Positions 16,032 to 24,198 of a DNA stretch of 49,495 bases are shown piece after piece. The position numbers were made by a program, and so were the translations under genes. The first letter of the stretch is position 1, and each line of letters starts with the position of its first letter. Source of the DNA: JASHVB01 sp035535035 (lineage in GTDB: Bacteria > Pseudomonadota > Alphaproteobacteria > Acetobacterales > Acetobacteraceae); NCBI GenBank assembly GCA_035535035.1, contig DATLQW010000129.1, positions 1-49,495 of the forward strand, written 5' to 3'. The notes under the pieces were generated by a model. It had not been told where the DNA came from. It saw only the letters and a program-made list of their open reading frames with translations, and made no database searches.

Positions 16032-16175
16032 AGTATACAGGGAGGCTTCACGTCTGGGAGACGCAGGGACCAAAGGCCCCTTTCCGGCCACATCGACCGG
16101 AACACTGGCGACACAGCCGCCGTATTCAGTGGTTGGACTTTAACGTCGGCTGCTAAGCCGTTCCATCCCCAAATC
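16001..16175 (-). ncRNA. Candidate structured small RNA (unassigned family)
   Basis: Read on the minus strand, five hairpins follow one another and end in an intrinsic terminator: 16160-16147 (CGGCT/AGCCG), 16131-16103 (CACTG/CAGTG with inner GGCG/CGCC and a bulge), 16102-16082 (8-bp TTCCGGTC/GGCCGGAA), 16081-16065 (7 bp, one wobble pair), 16063-16051 (CGTCT/AGACG with a CCC loop), then the 10-bp terminator. The segment between the last hairpin and the terminator contains GCCTCCC, an anti-Shine-Dalgarno sequence seen in alphaproteobacterial trans-acting sRNAs. The 5' end is a guess; no clear promoter is visible. It could be a 3'-UTR-derived RNA of the LysR gene or an independent sRNA; a 6S-like RNA was considered but not supported. 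Confidence 0.45.
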
Positions 16176-16430
16176 CCGGACGCGGCCATGTCCCATACGC
16201 ATGCCCCACTTGGGTGGAACAGCCAAAAACCTGACGCAAGCCGGGGCAAGGCCGGACGGCAAAGGCTTTGCGGATGGCATTACGCCCCTCCCGTTGAAGC
16301 CGCGGAGCCGGCTTTCGCGCGTTGGACGGACGAGCCAATGTGTCGGGCGATTGGATAAGGCGCCCCTCCCGCAAATCCATGCCTGCACGGGAGGAGAGAG
16401 CAATCCTCGGCCAGCATGCGTCTCCGGCGC

Positions 16431-17315
16431 TCAGTGGAGCTCGGCCAGCCGCGCCAGCAGGAAGTCACGGAACACCGCGACCCGTTTGGAATTCCGCAAT
16501 TCTTCGGGATAGACGAAAAACACGTCCACCTTCGGCGATTTCAGGTCGGGCAGGACGCGCACCAGGTCCTGGACTTCCGGCGTCAGGAAATCCGGCAATG
16601 CGCCGATGCCCAGGCCGGACCGGATCGACAGCAGGACCGCCTGGGTGCTGTTCACCTCCAGCAAGGCCCGGCGCGGATTGCCGGGCCGGCGGCCGACCTC
16701 GGCCAGCCAGTTGATGTCGCTCACCGGCGGGCGATAGTCGCCGAACAGCACCAGCTTGTGCGCGTCCAAATCCTCCGCCCGCTGGGGCACCCCGTGCCGC
16801 TTCAGGTAGTCGGGCGAGGCGTACAAGTGCCACTCGATGGTCATCAGGTGGCGCTGCACCAGGTCGGGCTGCTTCGGCGGGTGCATGCGGATCGCCACGT
16901 CGGCCTCGCGCATCGCCAGGTCGAGGTCCGAATCGTCCAGCAGCAGCGAGATGGACACTTCAGGATAGGCTTCCAGGAAGGCTTGCAGCCGCGGCGCCAG
17001 CCAGGACGAGCCGAACCCGACGGTGGTCGTGACCTTCAGCCGGCCGGCCGGCTTCTCGCGGCTTTCGGTCAGAAGGGCCTCGGTCATCGCCAGCTTGGCG
17101 AACACCTCCCGCACGGTGCGGTTCAGCGCCTCCCCCTGCTCCGTCAGGATCAGGCCGCGCGCGTGGCGGTGGAACAGCGGCACCTGCAGCGCCTCCTCCA
17201 GCGCGGAGATTTGCCGGGACACCGCGGACTGGCTCAGGCTCAGCGTGTCCCCGGCATGGGTGAAGCTGCCGGCCTCGGCCACCGCGTGGAACACCCGCAG
17301 CTTGTCCCAATCCAT
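16431..17315 (-). CDS. LysR-family transcriptional regulator
   Basis: The 294-residue protein has an N-terminal winged helix (residues 1-60: MDWDKLRVFHAVAEAGSFT, then LSQSAVSRQISALEE) and a periplasmic-binding-like effector domain (about 90-290). I chose the ATG at 17315, which starts the helix-turn-helix domain and has GGGAGAGG upstream; an ATG six codons earlier is possible. It lies 150 bases downstream of trxB on the same strand rather than divergent from a target, so its regulon cannot be inferred. Its 3' flank runs about 400 bases to a strong terminator. Confidence 0.92.
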   Translation of the reverse strand: MDWDKLRVFHAVAEAGSFTHAGDTLSLSQSAVSRQISALEEALQVPLFHRHARGLILTEQGEALNRTVREVFAKLAMTEALLTESREKPAGRLKVTTTVGFGSSWLAPRLQAFLEAYPEVSISLLLDDSDLDLAMREADVAIRMHPPKQPDLVQRHLMTIEWHLYASPDYLKRHGVPQRAEDLDAHKLVLFGDYRPPVSDINWLAEVGRRPGNPRRALLEVNSTQAVLLSIRSGLGIGALPDFLTPEVQDLVRVLPDLKSPKVDVFFVYPEELRNSKRVAVFRDFLLARLAELH

Positions 17316-17465
17316 CCCCTCTGCCTCTCCCATCGGGCCGGGGTTGGCCCCGGCGCCGCCGAATCCCTTCGCCGGCCGCCCTCGGCCGGGCGACCGCACA
17401 CACCGATGCTAGACGATCCGGTGCGAGTCTGGCGGGCTAAATCGTGCCATTTGCCAAATCGCCCG

Positions 17466-18533
17466 CTAGTCCGCCACCAGCGAAGCCTGATCCCGGGCGC
17501 CTGACCGGGGGGTGCCCGGCGCGCGAGCGTCCGGCCCGGGAGCCTGGCCGCGACTTTGCCCCGTGTCCGGGTTTGCGCCAGCCACCACCGCCACGTCCCC
17601 GGCCAGGAACTTCTCTGCTTCCAGCGCCGCCATGCAGCCGGTGCCGGCGGCGGTCACCGCCTGACGAAACACCTTGTCCTGAACGTCCCCGGCGGCAAAC
17701 ACGCCGGGCCGCGAGGTCCGGGTGCTGCCTGGCACGGTTGCCACGTAGCCCTCGGCGTCCATCGCCACATGGCCGGCGAAAATCGCGGTGTTGGGCGTAT
17801 GGCCGATGGCGACGAACACGCCGTCCACCGGCAGCACCGAGGACGTGCCGGTGTTCACGTCGCGCAGGCGCACGCCTTCGACCACCTCCGGTGTCCCGCC
17901 GCCGACGATTTCCTCGACCACGCTGTCCCACACCACGGCGATCTTCGGGTTCGCGAACAGCCGCGCCTGCAGGATTTTCTCCGCCCGCAGTGCACCGCGC
18001 CGGTGGATCAGCGTGACTCGGTCGGCGTGGTGCGTCAGGTATAGCGCTTCTTCCGCCGCGGTGTTGCCGCCGCCCACCACCGCCACGCGCTTGCCGCGAT
18101 AGAAGAACCCATCGCAGGTGGCGCAGGCGGAAACGCCGCGGCCTTGCAGGCGTTGCTCCGAGTCGAGGCCGAGCCAGCGGGCCTGCGCGCCGGTGGCCAG
18201 GATCACCGCATCCGCCACATAAGTGTCGCCCGAATCGCCCAGGCAGCGGAACGGCCGGGCGGAGAAATCCACCGTGACGATCACGTCCGGCACGATGCGC
18301 GTGCCGACATTCCCGGCCTGCGCGGCCATCTGCTCCATCAGCCAAGGCCCCTGGATCACCTCGGCGAAGCCAGGGTAGTTCTCGACATCGGTGGTGATGG
18401 TGAGCTGCCCGCCCGGCTCCAGCCCGGCGACCAGAAGCGGTTGCAGACCAGCGCGGGCGGCATAGATCGCCGCGGTGTAGCCAGCCGGACCGGCGCCGAT
18501 GATCAGCACGCGACCGTAATGCGTCTCAGGCAT
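17466..18533 (-). CDS. trxB: Thioredoxin-disulfide reductase TrxB
   Basis: The 355-residue flavoprotein has the FAD motif GAGPAG near residue 13, the redox-active C137-A-T-C140 (SACATCDGFFYRG), the NADPH motif VVGGGNTAAEEA, and GVFAAGDVQDKVFRQAVTAAG. It reduces thioredoxin with NADPH. Compared with the usual 310-320 residues, it carries an extra C-terminal tail of about 35 low-complexity residues (Gly/Ala/Pro/Asp-rich) after EAEKFLAGDVAV. It is divergent from pal across 282 bases. Confidence 0.95.
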   Translation of the reverse strand: MPETHYGRVLIIGAGPAGYTAAIYAARAGLQPLLVAGLEPGGQLTITTDVENYPGFAEVIQGPWLMEQMAAQAGNVGTRIVPDVIVTVDFSARPFRCLGDSGDTYVADAVILATGAQARWLGLDSEQRLQGRGVSACATCDGFFYRGKRVAVVGGGNTAAEEALYLTHHADRVTLIHRRGALRAEKILQARLFANPKIAVVWDSVVEEIVGGGTPEVVEGVRLRDVNTGTSSVLPVDGVFVAIGHTPNTAIFAGHVAMDAEGYVATVPGSTRTSRPGVFAAGDVQDKVFRQAVTAAGTGCMAALEAEKFLAGDVAVVAGANPDTGQSRGQAPGPDARAPGTPRSGARDQASLVAD

Positions 18534-18700
18534 GGGTACTCATCCAGGTCTGCAAGGCGCGACGATAACCTGCTCCGCCCCAGGCAGGCAAAGCCTCGCC
18601 GCACCGGCCGCGGGGACAAACTTTTGCCCTCGGGCTGTTGCCTATATGCGACACCTGATTGTGGCATGCAAGCCATACCGACTTGTGCGATCTCGCGAAC

Positions 18701-18729
18701 TTGACCGGTGCTCGCCACACAAGCTAATC
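18701..18729 (+). promoter_or_regulatory. Possible sigma-70 promoter of pal
   Basis: TTGACC (18701-18706) and CTAATC (18724-18729) are separated by 17 bases, about 87 bases before the pal start. The -35 box is close to consensus; the -10 box is weak. Confidence 0.35.
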
Positions 18730-18815
18730 GAAGGCGTTCGCGGAACGGATTACCGTCCTGCGCGCCGCGACGTGCCTACCACCCCGCTTGCACCCTCTTC
18801 CAGGGACGAAACCTG

Positions 18816-19286
18816 ATGAACATCAAAATGCTCGGCGCCTTTGCCGCCGTCGCCCTGCTGGCGGCGTGCGCGCAACAGACGAAGACCGCCCAGACTGGCA
18901 CCGGTGCGGCCGTGACCTCCGGTCCGGCCCCCGGCAGCGAGGAGGACCTTGTTGCCAATGTCGGCGACCGGGTGTTCTACGACTTCAACAAGTCGAACCT
19001 GAAGCCGGACGCGCGCGCCACGCTCGACCGGCAGAGCGGATGGCTGGCGAAATACCCCAAGGTGGACGTGCAGGTCGCCGGCAACTGCGACGACCGCGGC
19101 ACCGAGGAGTATAACCTCGCACTTGGCCAGCGCCGGGCGAACGCCGCGGCCGACTACCTGAAGGCCAAGGGCGTTGCCGGGTCGCGGATCACCACGATCA
19201 GCTACGGCAAGGACCGCCCGACCGCGACCGGCGACAACGAGCAGGCCTGGGCGCAGAACCGCAACGCGATCACTTCGGTGAAGTGA
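18816..19286 (+). CDS. pal: Peptidoglycan-associated lipoprotein Pal
   Basis: The 156-residue lipoprotein has a short signal ending in the lipobox LLAAC with the lipidated cysteine at residue 18, then an OmpA-family peptidoglycan-binding domain (about 48-150) with VFYDFNKSNLKPDA, VAGNCDDRGTEEYNLALGQRRANA and YGKDRP. It links the outer membrane to peptidoglycan as part of the Tol-Pal system used in cell constriction. The start at 18816 lies after AGGGACGAAACCTG. tolB and tolQRA, which usually precede pal, are absent here; the upstream neighbour is the divergent trxB. cpoB follows after 223 bases. Confidence 0.95.
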   Translation: MNIKMLGAFAAVALLAACAQQTKTAQTGTGAAVTSGPAPGSEEDLVANVGDRVFYDFNKSNLKPDARATLDRQSGWLAKYPKVDVQVAGNCDDRGTEEYNLALGQRRANAAADYLKAKGVAGSRITTISYGKDRPTATGDNEQAWAQNRNAITSVK

Positions 19287-19437
19287 CGTCTCGGGTCGAT
19301 CGCCCGGAGGCAGTTCCCCGGGTCGAACCGCCGGATCGGCTCCGGCAGCGACGGACCACCGAGGGCGCGCAAGCGGGTCAAAAACCCGAGAGCATGCCTC
19401 CGGACTTCAGAGAAGCCGGACTTCCTGTCATGCTGGA

Positions 19438-19460
19438 ACCGGCGGCCCCAGGCCGCCGGT
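19438..19460 (+). terminator. Perfect 10-bp hairpin between pal and cpoB (possible terminator/attenuator)
   Basis: ACCGGCGGCC (19438-19447) pairs with GGCCGCCGGT (19451-19460) over a CCA loop and is followed by TTGGCATTTCT. The T-tract is interrupted, so termination may be partial. A second perfect hairpin follows directly. Confidence 0.5.
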
Positions 19461-19470
19461 TTGGCATTTC

Positions 19471-19493
19471 TGCGGCCTGCGCCGCAGGCCGCA
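19471..19493 (+). repeat. Second perfect 10-bp hairpin just before cpoB
   Basis: TGCGGCCTGC (19471-19480) pairs with GCAGGCCGCA (19484-19493) over a GCC loop. It ends 16 bases before the cpoB start and partly abuts the ribosome-binding site (GAGGGAGA), so in the RNA it could influence cpoB translation. Confidence 0.5.
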
Positions 19494-19509
19494 CATGAGG
19501 GAGACGTGC

Positions 19510-20487
19510 ATGCGTTTGCTGCCGATCTGGACCCTGGCGATCCGGACCCTGGCCCTGGGCGCCTGGTTGCTGACGGCATGGCCGGCCGTGGCGCAGATGA
19601 CCCGCGAAGACATCGCGCTACGTGACCAGGTCTATGAGTTGCAGCAGCAGGTGCAGGCGCTGCGGCAGCAGATGGCGGCCCAGGGCGGGGGTGGCGGCGG
19701 GTCCTATCTCGGCCAGTCGGGCAACCAGGCGTCGCGGAGCGGCGGCAACGACATCGTTGCCCAGTTGCTGGCCCGGGTGCAGACGCTGGAGGACGAGGTG
19801 CGCACACTGCGCGGCCGGGTGGACGAAACGCAGAACGCTCTGCAAAAGCAAGGCGCGGATCTCGGCAAACGCATCGACGATCTGGCGTTTCAGGTGCAGA
19901 ACCCGGGTGCGGCCGGCGGTGCGCCCGCCGAAGCAGCGCCGCCGGCCGCACCTGGCGCGCCCACCGGGCTGCCCCAAGAGGCGGCGCCAGGATCGCCGGT
20001 GCCGCTGCAATCCGACCAGACGCTCAGCCCGCCGCCGAGCACGCTCGGCTACACCCGGGCGCCGGCGCAACCGGTGCAGCCGCCGCCGGCGCCGGTTCGG
20101 CGCACCCCGGAACTGGCCATGCAGGAGGGTAACGCTGCACTGGCGCGGCGCGACTACCCGGCCGCCGAAGCCGCGGCGCGCGACGTGCTGAACAACTACC
20201 GAACCTCGCCAAGGGCGTATGACGCGCAGTTCCTGATGGCACAGGCGCTGGCCGGCGAGCGGCAGTTCTCGCAGGCGGCGATCGCTTACGATGATACCTA
20301 CAACCGCAACCGGAAGGGCGCCCGCGCGCCGGAGGCGCTGGTCGGCCTGGCTAACGCGCTGACCGCGATCAACGAGAAACGCGCCGCCTGCGACACGCTG
20401 GCCAAGCTGCACGCCGAGTTTCCGCGGGAGCGGCCGGCGGTGCGCGCAGCCGCCGCGTCCGTGCAGCAACGCGCCGGATGCCGGTGA
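19510..20487 (+). CDS. cpoB: Cell division coordinator CpoB (YbgF), Tol-Pal system TPR protein
   Basis: The 325-residue periplasmic protein has a signal peptide ending AWPAVAQ, an N-terminal coiled-coil (about 25-60 and 80-125, with LRDQVYELQQQVQALRQQM), a Gly- and Pro/Ala-rich linker, and C-terminal TPR repeats (about 195-325: AMQEGNAALARRDYPAAEAA, YDAQFLMAQAL, KGARAPEALVGLANAL). It coordinates peptidoglycan synthesis with outer-membrane constriction alongside Pal. I chose the ATG at 19510, with GGGAGA upstream, rather than one five codons earlier. Confidence 0.92.
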   Translation: MRLLPIWTLAIRTLALGAWLLTAWPAVAQMTREDIALRDQVYELQQQVQALRQQMAAQGGGGGGSYLGQSGNQASRSGGNDIVAQLLARVQTLEDEVRTLRGRVDETQNALQKQGADLGKRIDDLAFQVQNPGAAGGAPAEAAPPAAPGAPTGLPQEAAPGSPVPLQSDQTLSPPPSTLGYTRAPAQPVQPPPAPVRRTPELAMQEGNAALARRDYPAAEAAARDVLNNYRTSPRAYDAQFLMAQALAGERQFSQAAIAYDDTYNRNRKGARAPEALVGLANALTAINEKRAACDTLAKLHAEFPRERPAVRAAAASVQQRAGCR

Positions 20488-20582
20488 GCGAATAATGCTC
20501 CCCACAAAGTGGGAGGCGCCGATTTCGCGTCAGTGCCGAGGGTGAGGGTGCCGCGAAGCGACCCGATCAGCCTCGCCTGCCG

Positions 20583-21500
20583 CTACCCGAGTGCTCCGGC
20601 GCGCAGCGCAGGAGAGGTTTCCAGTTCCTCCAGACAGATCCGCAACCCGCGATCGCGCAGCTTGTCCCGCCGCAGCACGACCGCCAGGCAACGCGCGCCG
20701 GCGGGGTGCAGCGGGCGCATTGCCATGCCCCGAGGCATTCCCGCACCGGCCGCCGCCAGGGCGGAGCGCGGCAGGATCGTCGCGCCGAGGCCGCTCTCCG
20801 CGAGCACCTTGATCGCCTCGACGCTGCCCAGCTCCATGATCGGCCGCGGCGCCAGCCCGGCGCGGCGGAACCAGGCATCGACCAGGCCGCGCGTCGCGCC
20901 GCCGCTCTCGTAGAGGATCAGCGGCAGCGCGGCGAGCTGCGCGGGGCGCAGGAAGGGCGCATCCGGCAGCATCGCCTCCGGCGCGTACGCGACCAGCGGC
21001 TCGACCATCAGCCGGCGCGTCTCGAGCGACCGGTCCAGCCGGCCCGCCAGCGTCACCAGCGCGAGGTCCAGCCCGCCGTCCGACACACGCCGCAGCATCT
21101 CGGACGTATCGCCGGTGGCGATGATGATCTCCAGCCCGGGCATGCGCTGTTTCATGCGCGCCAGCACCGGCGGCAGCAGATGGATGCAGGCGGTGCCGCC
21201 GGTGCCCAGGCGCACGCGTCCGACCTCGCCGTCCCAAAACGTGGCGGCAACGGCCAGCAGGTCGTCCACCGCCGCCTGCACGCGGCGTGCCTGCGCCAGC
21301 ACGGCCTCGCCGACCGCGGTCGGCCGCGCCACCCCGGCGCCGCGCTGCAGCAGCCTTGTCGCCAGCGCGCGTTCCAGCTCCTTCACCTGCTGGCTCGCCG
21401 CCGGCTGGGTGATGTGCAGCGACCGTGCCGCCGCCGACAGGCTGCCGGTATCCACCGTGGCGACGAAACTGCGCAACTGGCGGAGGGTCGGGGCGCGCAT
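20583..21500 (-). CDS. LysR-family transcriptional regulator
   Basis: The 305-residue regulator has an N-terminal winged helix (TLRQLRSFVATVDTGSLSAAA, then ITQPAASQQVKELE) and a C-terminal substrate-binding domain (about 90-295) with GLGATILPRSAL. It is divergent from the MFS transporter gene at 21782 across a 281-base region, the classical LysR arrangement, so it probably regulates that transporter. The 5' boundary is unambiguous (ATG at 21500). Confidence 0.92.
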   Translation of the reverse strand: MRAPTLRQLRSFVATVDTGSLSAAARSLHITQPAASQQVKELERALATRLLQRGAGVARPTAVGEAVLAQARRVQAAVDDLLAVAATFWDGEVGRVRLGTGGTACIHLLPPVLARMKQRMPGLEIIIATGDTSEMLRRVSDGGLDLALVTLAGRLDRSLETRRLMVEPLVAYAPEAMLPDAPFLRPAQLAALPLILYESGGATRGLVDAWFRRAGLAPRPIMELGSVEAIKVLAESGLGATILPRSALAAAGAGMPRGMAMRPLHPAGARCLAVVLRRDKLRDRGLRICLEELETSPALRAGALG

Positions 21501-21511
21501 AGACCAAACTT

Positions 21512-21528
21512 ATGCTGATACGGCGCAT
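21512..21528. promoter_or_regulatory. Dyad ATGC-N9-GCAT upstream of the LysR gene
   Basis: The short dyad lies 12 bases upstream of the LysR start, between this gene and the MFS gene, next to an AT-rich stretch (AAAAATATTCTTT) that is unusual in this GC-rich sequence. An autoregulatory LysR site is plausible but the half-sites are short. Confidence 0.3.
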
Positions 21529-21781
21529 TGCAAAAATATTCTTTGGACTGCGCCGCAACGGTGCCAGCCTGCCTGTCATGGAGATGCAACAATGACCGGT
21601 TCGGCCGATTCCGTCGCGCGCCGCCCGGCGGCCTGCGCCGGCAGGGATACGGTGGGAGCGATCCACGCCCACCACGTCCCGCACCGCCGCGCCCGGTGCG
21701 GCATAATGCAGGTCCGGCTCGGCGGCGTGCCGCCGCACCGCTGCCAGGGTGCCGGACGCGGCGCTCCGCCGGGTCGTGCCG

Positions 21782-23014
21782 ATGGGTGAGGCAGCGCCCG
21801 CTTCGGGCCGCCGCCGGGTCGTCGGTGTGCTGGGCATCGGCCAGGTGCTGGTGTGGGGCTCGTCCTATTACCTGCCGGCGGTGCTGGCGAAGCCGACCGC
21901 CGACGCAACCGGCTGGCCGCTCTCCTGGGTGATCGGCGCGCTGTCGCTCGGCCTGCTGGTGTCCGGCCTGGTGTCGCCCAAGGTCGGCAGCCTGATCGAG
22001 CGGCACGGCGGCCGTCCGGTGCTGATGGCGAGCGCGGTGCTGATGGCGATCGGCTTGCTCACCCTGGCCGTCGCGCCGAACCTGCCGGTGTTCACCCTTG
22101 GCTGGCTGGTGATCGGCACCGCGATGGGGGCGGGGCTATATGACCCGGCCTTCGCCACCATCGGCCGGCTCTACGGCAGGGCGGCACGCGCCGTCATCAC
22201 CTCGCTGACGCTGATCGGCGGCTTCGCCAGCACGGTGTGCTGGCCGCTCAGCGCGCTGCTGCTGGAGCATCTGGGTTGGCGCGGCACCTGCGTCGCCTAC
22301 GCCGCGGTGAACCTGCTCGTGGTGCTGCCGCTGTACCGCTTCGGGCTGCCGGCCGAGGCGCGCCACGTCGCCGCGCCGCGTCCCCCGCGCGATGCGACGG
22401 CCGCCGCCGCCGCGCCGCCGCCCCGTGGCGCGCTGCACCACCTTGTATTCGCCTTGGTGGCCCTGAGCATGACGCTGTCCTCCATCATCGCCGCCGTGAT
22501 GTCGGTCCAATTTTTGAGCATCCTGGAACAGCGCGGCGTGGCGCTGGCCACGGCGGTCGCGCTCGGCGCGATCATCGGGCCGTGCCAGGTCGGCGCCCGG
22601 CTGATCGACCTGCTGGCCGGGCAACGCACCCATCCGGTGTGGGAGGGGATCCTGTCGGCGGTGTTCGTGGTGCTGGGCCTGGGCCTGCTGCTGGCACGCC
22701 ACGACGCGGTAATCCCGGCGCTGGTGCTGTATGGTGGCGGGATCGGCCTGCGATCGATCGTGCGTGGCACCTTGCCGCTGGCGTTGTTCGGGCCGGTCGG
22801 CTACCCCAGCCTGATCGGCCGGCTCGCCTTCCCCATGTTGCTCGGCCAGGCGGCGGGACCATCCGCCGGCGCGCTGCTGCTGGTGCGGTTCGGCGGGCGC
22901 GGGGTGCTGGTCGCATTGCTCTGGATGGCGATCGCCACGCTGGCGGTCAGCGCGATGCTGGTGCCGTTCGCGCGTCCGAGCGCGGGGCGGCTCGTGCGGG
23001 GCGCCGGCGGGTAA
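21782..23014 (+). CDS. Major facilitator superfamily transporter
   Basis: The 410-residue protein has about twelve membrane segments, with the loop 2-3 motif region GSLIERHGGRPVLMAS and a central cytoplasmic loop rich in Ala/Pro (about 190-210). No substrate-specific motif is recognised. The start is uncertain: ATG at 21782 or GTG at 21749, neither with a strong ribosome-binding site. It is divergent from a LysR regulator that is its likely controller. Confidence 0.88.
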   Translation: MGEAAPASGRRRVVGVLGIGQVLVWGSSYYLPAVLAKPTADATGWPLSWVIGALSLGLLVSGLVSPKVGSLIERHGGRPVLMASAVLMAIGLLTLAVAPNLPVFTLGWLVIGTAMGAGLYDPAFATIGRLYGRAARAVITSLTLIGGFASTVCWPLSALLLEHLGWRGTCVAYAAVNLLVVLPLYRFGLPAEARHVAAPRPPRDATAAAAAPPPRGALHHLVFALVALSMTLSSIIAAVMSVQFLSILEQRGVALATAVALGAIIGPCQVGARLIDLLAGQRTHPVWEGILSAVFVVLGLGLLLARHDAVIPALVLYGGGIGLRSIVRGTLPLALFGPVGYPSLIGRLAFPMLLGQAAGPSAGALLLVRFGGRGVLVALLWMAIATLAVSAMLVPFARPSAGRLVRGAGG

Positions 23015-23252
23015 CCGGCTGACGCAGAGTTTTGCAGACTCCCATGCGAGCGGCGATCGACCATCTGACCAAACCGAGAGACAGGGTGGCGAGATTCCCA
23101 GGCCGATCCCAGAGTACGACGCCGGCTCCGGCGGAGTTCACTGCGGCAGTCCTCCGTGCCGACCTGGACTGCCTCCGAGCCGCGATCTCGGCCGGGCGCG
23201 CCGCTGCTCCGTCGCGCCGGGCTTGAAACGAGGTTCCGGGTTGGTTACTGGC

Positions 23253-23438
23253 CTACAATTGATCCCGGGTTTCTTTGCTTTGTTGGTCGGCGTTAGCCTT
23301 CGACTTGACCTCACGGTCCAGAATCGCCTTCTCGCAGGTGTCGTAGAACGTCCAAAAATCAGTTACCTTGGCGACGTTCAGCCGCGCCGTCATGGTCGCG
23401 GCGAAGAGACCGGCGATCAGCCTGTCAGTATCGTCCAT
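23253..23438 (-). CDS. Small hypothetical protein (61 residues)
   Basis: The product starts MDDTDRLIAGLFAATMTAR, is predicted to be mainly helical, and ends in a charged tail (REVKSKANADQQSKETRDQL). The start at 23438 has a clear AAGGAG site 12 bases upstream, which supports translation. I do not recognise a family. The local base composition is less GC-rich than in neighbouring genes, which fits a horizontally acquired small gene near tRNA-Cys. Confidence 0.6.
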   Translation of the reverse strand: MDDTDRLIAGLFAATMTARLNVAKVTDFWTFYDTCEKAILDREVKSKANADQQSKETRDQL

Positions 23439-23525
23439 CTGCCTGATTCTCCTTTGCTTGCCGCCGCGCATGGCAAAGGCTGTCATGGCTGGCCGGAGGG
23501 CGTCGATCAACGAAACGTGGCGCGA

Positions 23526-23807
23526 TCAGGGCAGGTGCGGCGACAGATGACGCGAACGCAGGCCGACGTTTGGTGTCCTTGTGAGGCTCTTGGCGAGAGT
23601 CTGACTCAGAATGACCGCGCCAAACTCATAAGCCTCCTCCATCGATCGATATGACTCGGAGGACCGCTGTATTACGCCTTGCGCCTGGTTGTCGCGAACG
23701 ATTTCCCAAAAGTAGCCCTTGCGGGTTCCGGTTGGCGATCTGGCTTTCACAATCAGCCGGTGAGGAGGTTGATAATTGAAGCCGGATACGGGATTGTCCA
23801 ATGTCAT
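23526..23807 (-). CDS. Small hypothetical protein (93 residues)
   Basis: The central segment reads PHRLIVKARSPTGTRKGYFW, followed by EIVRDNQAQGVIQRSSESYR and SMEEAYEFGAVIL. This layout, a beta-sheet with W-E-I then a helix with RSMEEAY, recurs in small uncharacterised proteobacterial proteins. The start is uncertain (23807 or 23855). The composition is less GC-rich than the surroundings. It lies upstream of the 61-residue gene on the same strand, with 87 bases between. Confidence 0.55.
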   Translation of the reverse strand: MTLDNPVSGFNYQPPHRLIVKARSPTGTRKGYFWEIVRDNQAQGVIQRSSESYRSMEEAYEFGAVILSQTLAKSLTRTPNVGLRSRHLSPHLP

Positions 23808-24057
23808 GCGCTCAACATGGTGACGTTTCGTGCGCGAACAACAGTCGCCATGCATGGGAGCGGTTTTTCCTGGGTTTCGATCCTACAGCCAACGTTCACA
23901 CCTGCGTCGCGATCGGCTGACGTCGCCGCCCACCGGTCGCCAGGGTCCATGACGTGCGGAAATGCGCCGCGGCCTCTTCGCGTCGAACGTCATGCCGGCG
24001 GCGGGTCAGGGGGAAGTCCGGGGCCAGACGACCGCGAGAAGCATCACGCCGGGCCAC

Positions 24058-24131
24058 TGGAGGTCCGGGCGGGAATCGAACCCACATTCGCGGATTTGCA
24101 GTCCGCTGCATCACCACTCTGCCACCGGACC
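24058..24131 (-). tRNA. tRNA-Cys (anticodon GCA)
   Basis: Read on the minus strand the 74-base gene has a 7-bp acceptor stem (GGTCCGG/CCGGACC), an anticodon loop CTGCAAA with GCA (complement of 24097-24099), T-arm GGGTTCGATTCCC, discriminator U and an encoded CCA (24060-24058). Confidence 0.97.
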
Positions 24132-24198
24132 CCGTAGACGCGAGTCGCCGATATATCGGGCGCCGCGAGCCTGCCGGTCAAGCCCGGTTCAGCGGTCA

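Larger units (their letters stand above)
15913..16430. other. Non-coding region between the GH5 gene area and the LysR gene
   Basis: No gene with family similarity was found here on either strand. The left part holds the minus-strand RNA candidate and its terminator (16001-16175). To the right, the 11-base segment CGCCCCTCCCG occurs twice (16284-16294 and 16361-16371), and a short palindrome CCCACTTGGG lies at 16205-16214. Frames that are open here on the minus strand cross the hairpins and look non-coding. The stretch is the 3' flank of the LysR gene, which is transcribed towards it. Confidence 0.55.

Noticed and set aside
16001..16175. Assignment of the structured RNA to tmRNA, RNase P RNA or 6S RNA
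   Set aside because: No tag-peptide frame, no RNase P core motifs, and no long closing stem typical of 6S; left unassigned.
15824..16249. Minus-strand frame of 141 codons over the hairpin cluster
   Set aside because: It runs through the terminator and all five stems, lacks a ribosome-binding site and changes character past the terminator; the structured-RNA reading explains the region better.
23032..23226. A 64-codon plus-strand frame after the MFS gene
   Set aside because: No ribosome-binding site and a low-complexity C-terminus; no motif.
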